From contig NZ_JAPNJW010000002.1 of NCBI RefSeq assembly GCF_026626745.1, forward strand, positions 2,876,151-2,940,150: DNA of 64,000 nt. The letters are read 5' to 3'. A model generated the notes under the pieces. The model did not search any database. It saw nothing but the letters and a program-made list of their open reading frames with translations, and had not been told where the DNA came from. The stretch's first letter is position 1. Every line of letters begins with the position of its first letter. The DNA comes from Nannocystis sp. RBIL2 (GTDB taxonomy: Bacteria > Myxococcota_A > Polyangia > Nannocystales > Nannocystaceae). Below are positions 49,869 to 57,986 of the stretch, piece by piece. Both the position numbers and the translations under genes were made by a program.

Positions 49869-50414
49869 TCAGCTGCAGGACGCGAGCACGACGATCTGCA
49901 TCTCGTTCTCTTCGCCGCAGTACCAGTTGTCGCCGTTCTCGTCGCAGCAGCCCTCGCCGGTGAGGCCGGTGGTGGCGCACGGGTCGCCCTCGACCAGGCC
50001 CGTGGGGCACGCGATCGGGTGGGTGCCCTCCGGATCCTCGCCCTCGAAGTTGCAGCTGTAGTAGTTGTCGCGCGGGCTCCAGCCGCACAGGGCGCCACCG
50101 GTGTCGGTGGTCGTCGAGGTGGTCGTGGTCGTCGTGGTCGTCGTCGCGTCGGTCGTCGTCGGGGCGGTCGTCGTCGTCGGCGTGGTCGCCGTGCCATCGG
50201 TCCCGTCGGAGTCGGTCGCGGTGCCGTCGGTGCTGTCGGTGCCGGCGGTGGTGTCGGTCGTCTCGGTCCCGGCCGTGCTGTCAGTGGCGGCGGTCACGGT
50301 GGAATCGCTGCCGAGGCTGGTGATGTTCGTGTCGGTGCCGCCGGTGCCGATCACGCAGCCGGACAGCGAACCGGCGACCAGCGCCGCGCCCAGGGTCATT
50401 TTGAAAAGATGCAT
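49869..50414 (-). CDS. Poly-Thr lipoprotein with Cys-rich tail
   Basis: This is a 181-aa lipoprotein (MTLGAALVAGSLSGC). Residues about 30-110 are Thr-rich, with a nine-Thr run. The C-terminal 60 residues have seven or eight Cys (GALCGWSPRDNYYSC, PIACPTGL, CATTG, GCCDENGDNWYCG, SC), a compact disulphide-rich domain. ATG 50414 is 6 nt after TATGTC. The threonine tract is coded by GTC/GTG repeats on the plus strand and may vary in length. Function unknown, cell surface inferred. Confidence 0.8.
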   Translation of the reverse strand: MHLFKMTLGAALVAGSLSGCVIGTGGTDTNITSLGSDSTVTAATDSTAGTETTDTTAGTDSTDGTATDSDGTDGTATTPTTTTAPTTTDATTTTTTTTTSTTTDTGGALCGWSPRDNYYSCNFEGEDPEGTHPIACPTGLVEGDPCATTGLTGEGCCDENGDNWYCGEENEMQIVVLASCS

Positions 50415-50420
50415 CGGCCG

Positions 50421-50426
50421 GACATA
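50421..50426 (-). promoter_or_regulatory. -10 box TATGTC, 6 nt before ATG 50414
   Basis: On the minus strand GCTATGTC then six bases then ATG. Leaderless layout. Confidence 0.5.
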
Positions 50427-50496
50427 GCGGACCGGCGCGAACATCGTCAAGGTATCGGCCGAAGCGCGCGCGCTCGCGACCGCCCGCGGTCCCCGC

Positions 50497-51489
50497 TCAG
50501 CCTGTCCCTTCGGACAGCACTGCGCACTCGACATCGCGCGTCACGTCGAGCCCGTCCCACACGATCGCGTCGCGCAGGCGCACCCCGGGCGCGATCACGG
50601 CCCTGTCACCGATCTGCACTCGCGGTCCCACGTGCGCCCCCGCGCCGATCACCGCCCCTTCGCCGATCCACGCCGCCGGGTCGACGTGCGCCCCCGCACC
50701 GATCGTCGCGCTGGCGGCCACGCCTCGCAGATGCCGCTCCGCGTACGGCAGGCGCACCCGGCCCTCGAGCACGTTGGCCACGCCTTGCAGGTAGCGCTGC
50801 ACCGTCGAGTGCTCCCACCAGTAATCGCGGGTCACCACCCCGGCGAGCCCTGTGCCGCTGTGGAACAGCTCGGTGTACGCCGTGCGGATCACGCACTGCG
50901 GGCCTTGCGGGGGGATGCGGTCCAAGAACCGCGGCTCGAGGACATGAACCCCCGTGAACATCAGCGGCTCGGCTGCCTCGGCGCCGGGCCTGTGCGCCCC
51001 GAGCAAACCCACGACCTGTCCGGACGCGTCGACGCGCAAGCTCCCCCAGCGCTCGGCCTCGGGGTCGGGGCGCAGCACCATCGTCGCCTCCGCCTTCGCC
51101 GCACGGTGGGTCGCGAGCACGCGGTCCAGCTCGAGCTCGAGCAAGATCTTGCCGTTGACGACCACGATCGGCGCGCCGCTGCCGTCGTCGAGCAGGTGCC
51201 GCGCGTGACGGAGCGCGCCACCTGTCCCGAGGATCTCGCCGTCCTCGCGCGAGTAGGCGATCGCCATCCCGAGCTTCGACCCGTCGCCGAGCTCGGCCTC
51301 GATCTGGTCGCCGAGGTGATGCAGGTTGACCACCACCTCGCGCACCCCTTGCGAGCGCAGCCACAGCGCCACCCAGCGCACCAGAGGCGTGCCGCACACC
51401 GGCAACATCGGCTTCGGGCGCTGGGCACTGAGATCGCCGAGACGCGTGCCGAGGCCGGCGGCGAGGATCATCGCGCGCGGAGCGTTCAT
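50497..51489 (-). CDS. Sugar-nucleotide transferase (NTP_transferase, GlmU/ManC-like)
   Basis: This is a 330-aa enzyme. The N-terminal pyrophosphorylase domain has AMILAAGLGTRLGDLSAQRPKPMLPVCG (L-x2-G-x-G-T-R-x9-KP, nucleotide binding and catalytic Lys), then GTGGALRHARHLL and IVVVNGKILLELELDRVL in place of the usual GD metal site: NG replaces GD/ND, an atypical feature. A C-terminal left-handed beta-helix of short hexapeptide turns follows (SATIGAGAHVDPAAWIGEGAVIGAGAHVGP). It should activate a hexose-1-phosphate to its NDP sugar for envelope or exopolysaccharide synthesis. ATG 51489 is 8 nt after TATGGT. The last codons, LSEGTG, come from the repeat CCTG-TCCCTTCGGA-CAGC. No sugar assignment is safe. 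Confidence 0.88.
   Translation of the reverse strand: MNAPRAMILAAGLGTRLGDLSAQRPKPMLPVCGTPLVRWVALWLRSQGVREVVVNLHHLGDQIEAELGDGSKLGMAIAYSREDGEILGTGGALRHARHLLDDGSGAPIVVVNGKILLELELDRVLATHRAAKAEATMVLRPDPEAERWGSLRVDASGQVVGLLGAHRPGAEAAEPLMFTGVHVLEPRFLDRIPPQGPQCVIRTAYTELFHSGTGLAGVVTRDYWWEHSTVQRYLQGVANVLEGRVRLPYAERHLRGVAASATIGAGAHVDPAAWIGEGAVIGAGAHVGPRVQIGDRAVIAPGVRLRDAIVWDGLDVTRDVECAVLSEGTG
50501..50518. repeat. Anchor repeat unit forming a gene's C-terminus
   Basis: CCTG 50501 and CAGC 50515 around TCCCTTCGGA form the dyad CTGTCC-CTTC-GGACAG. It encodes the last residues of the nucleotidyltransferase and lies 2 bp from its stop. Confidence 0.5.
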
Positions 51490-51497
51490 GGCGCCGC

Positions 51498-51503
51498 ACC
51501 ATA
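51498..51503 (-). promoter_or_regulatory. -10 box TATGGT, 8 nt before ATG 51489
   Basis: On the minus strand GCTATGGT then eight bases then ATG. No ribosome binding site. Confidence 0.55.
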
Positions 51504-51744
51504 GCACGCCCGATCCGGCGCCCAAGGAATCGGCCGGAACCGCGTCCCGGCCCCCCGCAGCTCGCGCACGCCGCCGCCGATCGGCCATCGCCGAGCTCGC
51601 CGCGATCGCGAGCAACAACGTTCTCACGGGCAAACCACGCGTCGTCGACGTCGGCGCGATTGCAGCGCCGCGAGCCGGGCTGTAGCTCGCCTCGCCACGC
51701 GCCGCGAGCTTGCGCCGCGCGCCGAGATCCGCGAGGATGAACAC

Positions 51745-52095
51745 GTGCAAGCGCCGCCTCCTGTAGAGGTCGACGAGGCTGAACTGCTCGCGCGTCTCGG
51801 CGGTCGTCGCGACCTGCTGGCGATGCTCGTCGGCCTCTTCTCCGCCGATCTGCCGCAGATCCACGAAGAATTCACCGCCGCGCTCGCGGCCGGCGACGCC
51901 GCCGGGGTGCGACGGATCGCCCACCGCGTGGTCGGCACGCTGGCCAATCTGTCGGGCGGCCCGCTGCTCGAATACGGCCGCGACATCGAGGAGCTGTCGG
52001 TCCCCGAGAACCTGCCCATCCTCGGCCCGCGGATCGACGCCTTCCGCGCCGCCCTCGACGAGCTCGAGCAGCTCCTGCGCAAGGCCTTCGCCTGA
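51745..52095 (+). CDS. HPt phosphotransfer protein
   Basis: This is a 116-aa four-helix HPt protein, the middle carrier in phosphorelays. The phospho-accepting His is in RRIAHRVVGTLANLSG (about residue 59), which matches the HPt pattern AHxLKGxxxxxG with Val and Thr in place of Leu and Lys-Gly. LLAMLVGLFSADLPQIHEEF and RAALDELEQLLRKAF are the flanking helices. It has no kinase or regulator in the same operon. GTG 51745 has GAGGAT six nt upstream. It could link the orphan histidine kinases at 20228 or 37532 to regulators, which is conjecture. Confidence 0.88.
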   Translation: MQAPPPVEVDEAELLARLGGRRDLLAMLVGLFSADLPQIHEEFTAALAAGDAAGVRRIAHRVVGTLANLSGGPLLEYGRDIEELSVPENLPILGPRIDAFRAALDELEQLLRKAFA

Positions 52096-52114
52096 CGTTC
52101 TCTTCTCTTTAAAA

Positions 52115-52246
52115 ACTGTCCGAACGGGCATGCCCGTCGGGACATCTTATAAAAAGATGCGCAGGCGCATGTCCGCAGGGACATGCTCCGACGAGCAGGC
52201 CGCGCCGGCGCTCGCCGCCTCGATCGAACATGACCCTTCGGTCATG
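52115..52246. repeat. 14-bp anchor repeat runs, with a stop codon inside
   Basis: ACTG 52115, CATG 52129, CATC 52143; CATG 52168, CATG 52182, CAGG 52196; CATG 52229 and 52243. CATGACC-CTTC-GGTCATG (52229-52246) is a perfect stem whose right arm holds the TGA stop of the convergent gene. Confidence 0.8.
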
Positions 52247-54239
52247 TCTGCCAGAACAGCTTGTCGAGCACCGCCACCGTCAATATCAGCCCGAAGGCCA
52301 TCGACGCCAGCAGCCCGAGCGCGCGCCACAGCACCGCGCGCTGGGCCTTGCGGACCTCGGCGGCCACCTCCGGGCCTTGCCCGAGCATCTCGCGGGCCAG
52401 GCGTTCGGCCGCGCCGCGATGGCTGACGACGATCAGCAGCGTCGTCACCGCGAGGAACAGCCCCCCGCCGCCGAGCAGCAACAGGCGCACGCGATCGGCC
52501 CACAGCCGGCGCTGCGCCGCCATGTCCGCGTCTTCGCGGCTGCGGGTGGACAGCGCCGTCGGCGGCCCGTGGATCTCCACCGGCAGCGTCCCGATCAGCC
52601 ACGCCTCCGCCAGCTTCTGCGCCTCCGGGTCGAGGCTCACCGCCGCCAGCGCGTCGAGGTACTTGCCCTCGAGCCCGGCGTCGAAGTCCTTCTCGACCCG
52701 CGGCATCGCCAGACGCTCGCGCTGCAGCGCGACCAGGCTCGACAGCGGCGGCCCCTGCCCCGGCGCCGGCCCGAGGACCACCCGCGCCAGCGCCGACGAT
52801 TCGCCCGGCGCATTCGTGAAGTGATACGCCTCGACCTGCACGAGCCCGGGCTGTAGCCCCGCCGACGACCACGTCCGCGGCGGCTCCGGCCCCACCACCG
52901 GCGGCTCGAGAGTGTCGACCCACGCCCCGTCGGGCCCGCGCACGTCGACGAACACCGCCCGCTTGGGCCGCAGCCCGCGCGCCTTGATCGTCAGCGCGTC
53001 GCCGGCCCCCGCCGTCCACGGCGCCACGTCGACCGTCACGGCCCCCGCGAAGCTGACCATGCGAAACTTCCGCGCCGCGATCGCCGACTCCGAACCCGCC
53101 CCGGCCGCCTCGCCCTCCTTCGCACCCGCCGCCTCGCCCTTCGCTGCGTCCGAGCCCTTCGCCCCCGCTGCGCCCGCGTCGCCCCCAGCGTCCTTCGCTC
53201 CCGCGTCCTTCGCTTCTGCGCTCGCGTCCTTCGCTTCTGCGCCCGCGTCCTTCGCACCTGCGCTCGCGCCCTTCGCACCTGCGCTCGCGCCCTTCGCTCC
53301 GCCGCTCGCGTCCTTCGCTCCCGCTCCGTCCGCCCCGCTCGCGTCCTTCGCTCCGCCGCCCGTCGCCTTCCCCTTCGCACCTGCCCCCACGGCCATGTCC
53401 TTCGCGCCAGGCTCCTTCGCACCTGCCGCTTGAGACATGTCCTCTGGACCAGCCAGCGCCCGCACCTCGAAGCGGACCACGTCGGTGGCCAGCAGCCCGT
53501 CGACGCGGACCAGCCCGGCCGCGTCCGTCTCCCCGCGGCTGACCACCGCGGGCACCTCTCTCGTCGCCTTGTGGTGGCCGAACTCGCCGTCGAGCAGGCG
53601 GACCTCCACCGGCCCGCGGCGCGGCTTGCCCTCGGCGTCGGTCACCCGGGCGACCAGCGCGTTCTCGAAGCCGGCCGCCAGCCGGCCCAGCGGGCGCAGC
53701 ACGATGCGCAGCTTCTCGGGCTGCGGTTCGGTGTCATCTGCGTAATTTTTCGTCGAACCGGACACCGTCGGCGTCCCGCGGCGGGGCGCGCGGGACGCGA
53801 CCAGCTCGACCTCGACCGTCTCGCGGAACTGCTCGTGCCCCGCGATCGCCAGCTCGAGCGTCGCCGGGCCCGGAGCCCACGCCGGGGCCGTCAGGCGGCC
53901 CTGCGCCGTCCCCACCGCCGCCGCGTCGCGCAGCGTCCCGAGCGCCGCGCGCTCTTCGCCGCGGCGCAGCGTCGCCTCGACTCGCGCGTCCGGCACCGCC
54001 TGACCGCCGCCGTCCAGCACTTGCACGCGCGCCGCCACCGGCTCGCCTGCCACCCACTGCGGCTCGACCTGCACGATCGCCGAGTGCGTCACGTGCCACC
54101 CTGCGATCGCGAACGACGCGAAGATCGCCGCGCCCATCCCGAGCGGCGCGCCGATCACGGGCAGCAAGTACACGAGCCGCGACAACGCGGCGGCGCGAGT
54201 GATCTCGGCGGGTTCGCTCGGCTCGCTCGGCGTCGCCAC
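52242..54239 (-). CDS. Membrane protein with Ig-like domains and Ala/Lys-rich repeat
   Basis: This is a 665-aa protein. One transmembrane segment lies near 20-50 (LVYLLPVIGAPLGMGAAIFASFAIAGW) and two near the C-terminus (LLLLGGGGLFLAVTTLLIVVS, LLASMAFGLILTVAVLDKLFW). Between them are Ig-like beta regions (VQVLDGGGQAVPDARVEATLR; NALVARVTDAEGKPRRGPVEVRLLDGEFGHH), a low-complexity segment of about 120 residues made from GAKDAS-like heptads (21-bp DNA repeats, about 53100-53400), and another beta region (AVFVDVRGPDGAWVDTL). The low-complexity segment begins at 14-bp repeat anchors (53394-53453). The protein probably spans the periplasm as an alpha-2-macroglobulin-like or mechanical tether. Start 54239 reads MATPSEPSEPAEI. 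Its stop lies inside the anchor array at 52243. Confidence 0.8.
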   Translation of the reverse strand: MATPSEPSEPAEITRAAALSRLVYLLPVIGAPLGMGAAIFASFAIAGWHVTHSAIVQVEPQWVAGEPVAARVQVLDGGGQAVPDARVEATLRRGEERAALGTLRDAAAVGTAQGRLTAPAWAPGPATLELAIAGHEQFRETVEVELVASRAPRRGTPTVSGSTKNYADDTEPQPEKLRIVLRPLGRLAAGFENALVARVTDAEGKPRRGPVEVRLLDGEFGHHKATREVPAVVSRGETDAAGLVRVDGLLATDVVRFEVRALAGPEDMSQAAGAKEPGAKDMAVGAGAKGKATGGGAKDASGADGAGAKDASGGAKGASAGAKGASAGAKDAGAEAKDASAEAKDAGAKDAGGDAGAAGAKGSDAAKGEAAGAKEGEAAGAGSESAIAARKFRMVSFAGAVTVDVAPWTAGAGDALTIKARGLRPKRAVFVDVRGPDGAWVDTLEPPVVGPEPPRTWSSAGLQPGLVQVEAYHFTNAPGESSALARVVLGPAPGQGPPLSSLVALQRERLAMPRVEKDFDAGLEGKYLDALAAVSLDPEAQKLAEAWLIGTLPVEIHGPPTALSTRSREDADMAAQRRLWADRVRLLLLGGGGLFLAVTTLLIVVSHRGAAERLAREMLGQGPEVAAEVRKAQRAVLWRALGLLASMAFGLILTVAVLDKLFWQT
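53100..53400 (-). repeat. 21-bp coding repeats (GAKDAS/GAKDAGA heptads)
   Basis: TCCTTCGCACCTGCGCTCGCG-type 21-mers recur at about 53160-53385 on the plus strand, each coding seven residues (GAKDASA, GAKGASA, GAEAKDA). The copies differ by a few bases. The tract is a coding repeat likely to vary in copy number. Confidence 0.75.
53394..53453. repeat. 14-bp anchor repeat inside the Ala/Lys-rich gene
   Basis: CATG 53394, CAGG 53408, CCTG 53422, CATG 53436 and CAGC 53450, all 14 bp apart. It borders the GAKDA repeat tract and is read in frame. Confidence 0.6.
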
Positions 54240-54277
54240 GGGTAACGGCCACCGTAGCAGACGCGGCGGCGTTTCGG

Positions 54278-54283
54278 TATCCT
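54278..54283 (+). promoter_or_regulatory. -10 box TATCCT, 12 nt before ATG 54296
   Basis: TATCCT precedes the start of ugd by 12 nt. The gap to the divergent membrane gene is 56 bp, so the control region of ugd is compact. Confidence 0.5.
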
Positions 54284-54295
54284 CCCGCGCGCCTC

Positions 54296-55606
54296 ATGAA
54301 GCTCAGCGTCATCGGTACAGGGTACGTCGGCCTCGTCGCCGCCGCGGTGTTCGCCGACTACGGCAACGATGTTCTGTGCGCGGACATCGACGCCGCCAAG
54401 ATCGACTCGATCAAGGCCGGCAAGCTGCCCATCTTCGAGCCCGGGCTCGAGCCGCTGGTCGAGCACAACATCCAGGCCGGGCGCCTGCGCTTCACCACCA
54501 GCAACGCCGAGGCCGCCGTGCACGGCGACGTCATCTTCCTCGCCGTCGGCACGCCGACCGCCGCCGACGGCAGCGCCGACCTCTCGTACCTCTACCAGGC
54601 CGCGAGCGAGATCGGGCGTCACATCACCCGGCCGACGATCATCGTCGACAAGAGCACCGTGCCGGTCGGCACCGCCGAGCGGATCGCCCGCATCGTCGGC
54701 GAGCAGACGCGCGTCCCGTTCACCGTCGTCTCGAACCCCGAGTTCCTCAAGGAGGGCGCCGCGGTCGACGACTTCATGCACCCCGACCGCGTCATCGTCG
54801 GCACCGACGACCCCCACGCGCGCGAGGTCCTGCACCGGCTCTACCAGCCGTTCTGCCGCACCAGCGACCGCATCCTGTTCATGGACGCGCGCTCGGCCGA
54901 GCTCACCAAGTACGCCTGCAACGCCTACCTCGCCGCGCGCATCAGCTTCATGAACGACATGGCCAACCTCGCCGACGCGCTCGGGGCCGACATCGAGCTC
55001 GTGCGCCGCGGCATGGGCTCCGACCCGCGGATCGGCAACAAGTTCCTCTACCCCGGCGTCGGCTACGGCGGCTCCTGCTTCCCCAAGGACATCCGCGCCC
55101 TCCTCACCACCGCCCGCGAGTTCGGCCACTCGCTCGAGATCGTCGCCAGCGCCGAGCGGATCAACGAGGCGCAGAAGCTCGTCATCGTCCGCAAGCTGCG
55201 GCAGCGGCTCGGCAGCGACCTCGCCGGCAAGACCTTCGCCGTGTGGGGCCTGTCGTTCAAGCCCAACACCGACGACGTGCGCGAGGCCCCGGCGCTGAAG
55301 ATCGTCCGCACCCTCGTCGGCGACGGCGCCCGCCTGCGCCTGCACGACCCCGAGGCCGGCAAGAACTTCGTCGCCAGCCTGCCCCCGCACGTCGCCGCCG
55401 CCTGCACCCTCGCCGCCGACCCCTACGACGCCGCCGAGGGCGCGCACGCCCTCGTCCTCGCCACCGAGTGGCGAGAGTACCGCAGCCCCGACTTCGAGCG
55501 CCTGAAGCGGATCATGGCCGGCTCCCTGCTGCTCGACGGTCGCAACCAGTGGGACCGCCAGCACGTCGAGGCCCTCGGCTTCGAGTACGCCGGCATCGGC
55601 CGCTGA
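54296..55606 (+). CDS. ugd: UDP-glucose 6-dehydrogenase
   Basis: This is a 436-aa enzyme that oxidises UDP-glucose to UDP-glucuronate with two NAD+. The N-terminal Rossmann motif is MKLSVIGTGYVGLVAAAVFADYG, the catalytic Cys sits in GYGGSCFPKDIRAL (about residue 259), and the substrate Lys and Asn positions occur in AELTKYACNAYLAARISFMNDM. The C-terminal Rossmann half starts AGKTFAVWGLSFKPNTDDVREAPAL. The length and all active-site motifs are normal. It supplies UDP-glucuronate for capsule or exopolysaccharide, a plausible partner to the nucleotidyltransferase at 50497. Transcribed alone. Confidence 0.97.
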   Translation: MKLSVIGTGYVGLVAAAVFADYGNDVLCADIDAAKIDSIKAGKLPIFEPGLEPLVEHNIQAGRLRFTTSNAEAAVHGDVIFLAVGTPTAADGSADLSYLYQAASEIGRHITRPTIIVDKSTVPVGTAERIARIVGEQTRVPFTVVSNPEFLKEGAAVDDFMHPDRVIVGTDDPHAREVLHRLYQPFCRTSDRILFMDARSAELTKYACNAYLAARISFMNDMANLADALGADIELVRRGMGSDPRIGNKFLYPGVGYGGSCFPKDIRALLTTAREFGHSLEIVASAERINEAQKLVIVRKLRQRLGSDLAGKTFAVWGLSFKPNTDDVREAPALKIVRTLVGDGARLRLHDPEAGKNFVASLPPHVAAACTLAADPYDAAEGAHALVLATEWREYRSPDFERLKRIMAGSLLLDGRNQWDRQHVEALGFEYAGIGR

Positions 55607-55621
55607 GCCGCCCGCTCCGCA

Positions 55622-55695
55622 CCAGCCCGAACGGACATGCTCGATCGAGCATGTCCCGAAGCACCGGTCCTCTCGGACCTGCCCGAAAGGCCACC
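55622..55695. repeat. 14-bp anchor repeat array (6 anchors, mixed sequence)
   Basis: CCAG 55622, CATG 55636, CATG 55650, CCGG 55664, CCTG 55678 and CACC 55692, all exactly 14 bp apart, while the anchor itself changes. Spacers keep the CCNNNNGG core (CCCGAACGGA, CTCGATCGAG, TCCTCTCGGA). It shows that spacing is better kept than the CATG. Confidence 0.88.
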
Positions 55696-56089
55696 CGCGC
55701 CGCGAGCCGCCGCCTGCGCCTGACGCCGGCCCGGCCGCGTCGCCCGGCCCGACCGTGATAGCGACCCTCCGCGGGCCTCGCTCGCCCCGCCGCGGCCGCG
55801 CGCGAGCGGACGGCCGCCGGGTCTGCGCGGCGAGACGCCACGGCCGCCCGCGATCGAGCCGAGGCGCGCGAGCATCCGCCGGGGCGAAGCCGCGAACCCC
55901 GGGCGCCTCGCCGACGCGTCGCGGCCCGTGAATCACGGCAGCGCCGGTCATACATGTCGGATTGTTCGCCGCGGACAATCGCCCCATACGGGATCGAACT
56001 TCGACCCGCCCGCAGCCACGCCTGCGGGCTCTGCCGCGATTGCGACGACACGCTCGATGCAATGCGCTCGCCGTGCTCGTCGCGCTCGC
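55696..56089. other. Long 5' region of the secreted-protein gene
   Basis: About 390 bp. The sequence 55953-56015 resembles 57768-57830 upstream of the gene at 57987, with TTGT, CATAC and ATCGA blocks in register. Otherwise no gene is visible in this gap. It should hold the promoter and a leader of 100 or more bases. Confidence 0.55.
55953..56015 (+). promoter_or_regulatory. Shared upstream element, copy 1
   Basis: CATGTC-x-xTTGT...AATCGxCxCATACxGxATCGA...GCCCGCAG aligns with 57768-57830. A -10-like CATAC and a TTGT -35-like block are about 20 bp apart. It lies about 90-150 bp before ATG 56102. Confidence 0.55.
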
Positions 56090-56095
56090 AAGGAG
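56090..56095 (+). promoter_or_regulatory. Shine-Dalgarno AAGGAG before ATG 56102
   Basis: AAGGAG 6 nt before the start codon. The contrast with leaderless neighbours supports a conventional leader for this gene. Confidence 0.8.
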
Positions 56096-56101
56096 AACCT
56101 C

Positions 56102-57508
56102 ATGATCCTGCAAGCGACCCTCGTGACCACCCTGCTCCTGCACGCGACGGCCCCCGCGGACCCCGGCGCGCCCACGGCCCGCGCCCGCCTGTCGAGCCTC
56201 CTGGCCGCGCAGCGCGACGCGATCCTCGCCAGCGAGCCGGCCCTCGCCGCCGCCGACGAGCCCGCGGCCGCCGACCCGAGCATCAGCGCCGTCTACCCCA
56301 ACCGGGCCTTCCTCGAGCGCACCCTCGACGTCACGATCAGCGGCGACGACACCGAGTGGACCGACGCCGTCGCGGTCGACTTCGGTGACGGCATCCGCGT
56401 CGACAGCGTGCGCGTCGCCAGCCCCACCGGCCTGGTCGCGCGCATCACCATCGACGAGGACGCCGCGCTCGGCGCCCGCGACGTCACCGTCCGCGAGGGC
56501 GAGGTCGAGGCCGTCTACGCCGGCGCCTTCACGCTCCAGGCCCCGCTCGCCTTCAAGGTCCTCAACGGCACCCGCGCGCCCGGATCGATCCTCAACGGCA
56601 AGCTCGTCCAGCACGACATCTCGACCCCGTTCGATCCGGTCGAGAACACCCTCTACGTCGACGAGCCCGGCTTCACCGTCGATTACTTCTACGCCCAGCA
56701 GTACGGCGCAGAGTTCGCCCTCCTCGTCGACGTCCCCGTCACCCCCGGCACCTACGACCTCCACGTCGTCAGCGGCGCCACCGGCTCGCAGGTGCGTTCG
56801 ACTGGGCCGGACATCCTCCCGATCGCCGCTCGCACCCCGCTCCCGCTGAAAGAGGGCGACAACGTCGGCACGCTCAAGGAGCCGTACGGCACCGTCCTCT
56901 ACACCTTCACCCCGCCCGTCGAGCCGACCCGGCTCACGCTCACCGTCACCGCCAGTGTCCAGGGCGCCACCCCGATCCTCGCGGTCCTGCCCGCCAGCGG
57001 TCGCTTCGCCGACCTGCTCGGCGCCGAAGCCCGCGTCGTCGTCGACACCGACGCCGCCGAGCCGATCTACGTCATCTACTGGGATGCCGCCGGCGCCGAG
57101 AAGCACGACTACACCATCAACCTCGTCGCCGCTCCGCCGCCCCCGCCCGAGACCGAGCCGAACGACGAGTGCAGCGCCGCCAACCGCGTCGCTGCCTCGT
57201 CGTCGACCCTCGGCTCGCTGCGCGACGTAAACGACGTCGACTGGTTCGTCTTCACCGTCGAGGAGGCCGACGTCGGCAAGACCGTCCACGTCCTCACTCA
57301 GCCCGGCGAGCCGACCACCGACACCGTCGTCGAGGTGTTCGCCAGCGACTGCACCACCTCGCTCGGCGGCCCGTCGCCTGATTACGCCTACCACGAGGAC
57401 TTCACCAGCAGCCCGGTCACGGCCGCCGGCGACGTCTACGTCAAGGTCAGCCACAGCCCCGACGCCTCCGAGGCGGCGGATTACGAGCTGGTGATCGCCC
57501 TCGAGTGA
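56102..57508 (+). CDS. Secreted repeat protein, paralog of the gene at 60371
   Basis: This is a 468-aa exported protein. It has a Sec signal (LVTTLLLHATAPA) without a lipobox Cys. The mature part begins with PSISAVYPNRAFLERTLDVTISGDDTEWTDAVAVDFGDG, an IPT/TIG-like domain matching the paralog at 60371 in order and motif (SIVPGKVYLERTLDVAISGFGTQWTDAVAVDFG). Then come two beta regions and a C-terminal PPC-like domain (TEPNDECSAANRVA...DVDWFVFTVEEADVGKTVHV...VYVKVSHSPDASEAADYELVIALE), as found after secreted peptidases and adhesins. It is transcribed with a long leader and an AAGGAG site. Role: extracellular matrix or adhesion, inferred. Confidence 0.85.
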   Translation: MILQATLVTTLLLHATAPADPGAPTARARLSSLLAAQRDAILASEPALAAADEPAAADPSISAVYPNRAFLERTLDVTISGDDTEWTDAVAVDFGDGIRVDSVRVASPTGLVARITIDEDAALGARDVTVREGEVEAVYAGAFTLQAPLAFKVLNGTRAPGSILNGKLVQHDISTPFDPVENTLYVDEPGFTVDYFYAQQYGAEFALLVDVPVTPGTYDLHVVSGATGSQVRSTGPDILPIAARTPLPLKEGDNVGTLKEPYGTVLYTFTPPVEPTRLTLTVTASVQGATPILAVLPASGRFADLLGAEARVVVDTDAAEPIYVIYWDAAGAEKHDYTINLVAAPPPPPETEPNDECSAANRVAASSSTLGSLRDVNDVDWFVFTVEEADVGKTVHVLTQPGEPTTDTVVEVFASDCTTSLGGPSPDYAYHEDFTSSPVTAAGDVYVKVSHSPDASEAADYELVIALE

Positions 57509-57971
57509 TTCGCCTGCCGGCCGTCCGCCGCCGCGCCGACCGCGAGCACCCGCGCGTGCCCGTGGCCGGCGCGGCCGTTTGTGATACTCCGGCCTGTCTC
57601 ACGCGCCAGCCCGGCCTTCGTGGCGGGCGAGCGGCGGTCCGCGACGGCGGCGGTCCGGGCGCGCCGGCCCGCGCGAGCCCGGCGGACGGGCGCCGGGGCG
57701 ATGGCGGTCAATCGTCACTGTCGCGCGACGACAATGTCGCCACGCGATCGCCGGCCACGCGCACGCACATGTCAGTTTGTGCCGGCCCGGGAATCGGCAC
57801 ATACAGCGAATCGACCCCCGGCATGCCCGCAGGAGACACACGTGTCCGCTCGATCCGTCGTCCGGCGCGGGCGACCTCGGCCGCCAATGGTGACACTTGC
57901 GCCCGCCGGGCTCGACCTCGATTGCGACGGCATGGTCAGCCCAATGCGATCGATTTTCTCGCCCTCACGGC
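57509..57971. other. Long 5' region of the gene at 57987
   Basis: About 460 bp that contain copy 2 of the shared upstream element (57768-57830) and no supported gene. Confidence 0.5.
57768..57830 (+). promoter_or_regulatory. Shared upstream element, copy 2
   Basis: Aligns with 55953-56015 (CATGTC, TTGT, AATCG, CATAC, ATCGA and CCCGCAG blocks in the same order). It ends about 155 bp before ATG 57987, so the two genes are likely coregulated. Confidence 0.55.
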
Positions 57972-57977
57972 AAGGAG
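57972..57977 (+). promoter_or_regulatory. Shine-Dalgarno AAGGAG before ATG 57987
   Basis: AAGGAG 9 nt before the start codon, the same site as in the gene at 56102. Confidence 0.75.
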
Positions 57978-57986
57978 ACTGAAACC

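Noticed and set aside
52115..52246. Intrinsic terminator after the HPt gene
   Set aside because: The stems here belong to the 14-bp anchor family and none is followed by a T-run, so termination is possible but not supported.
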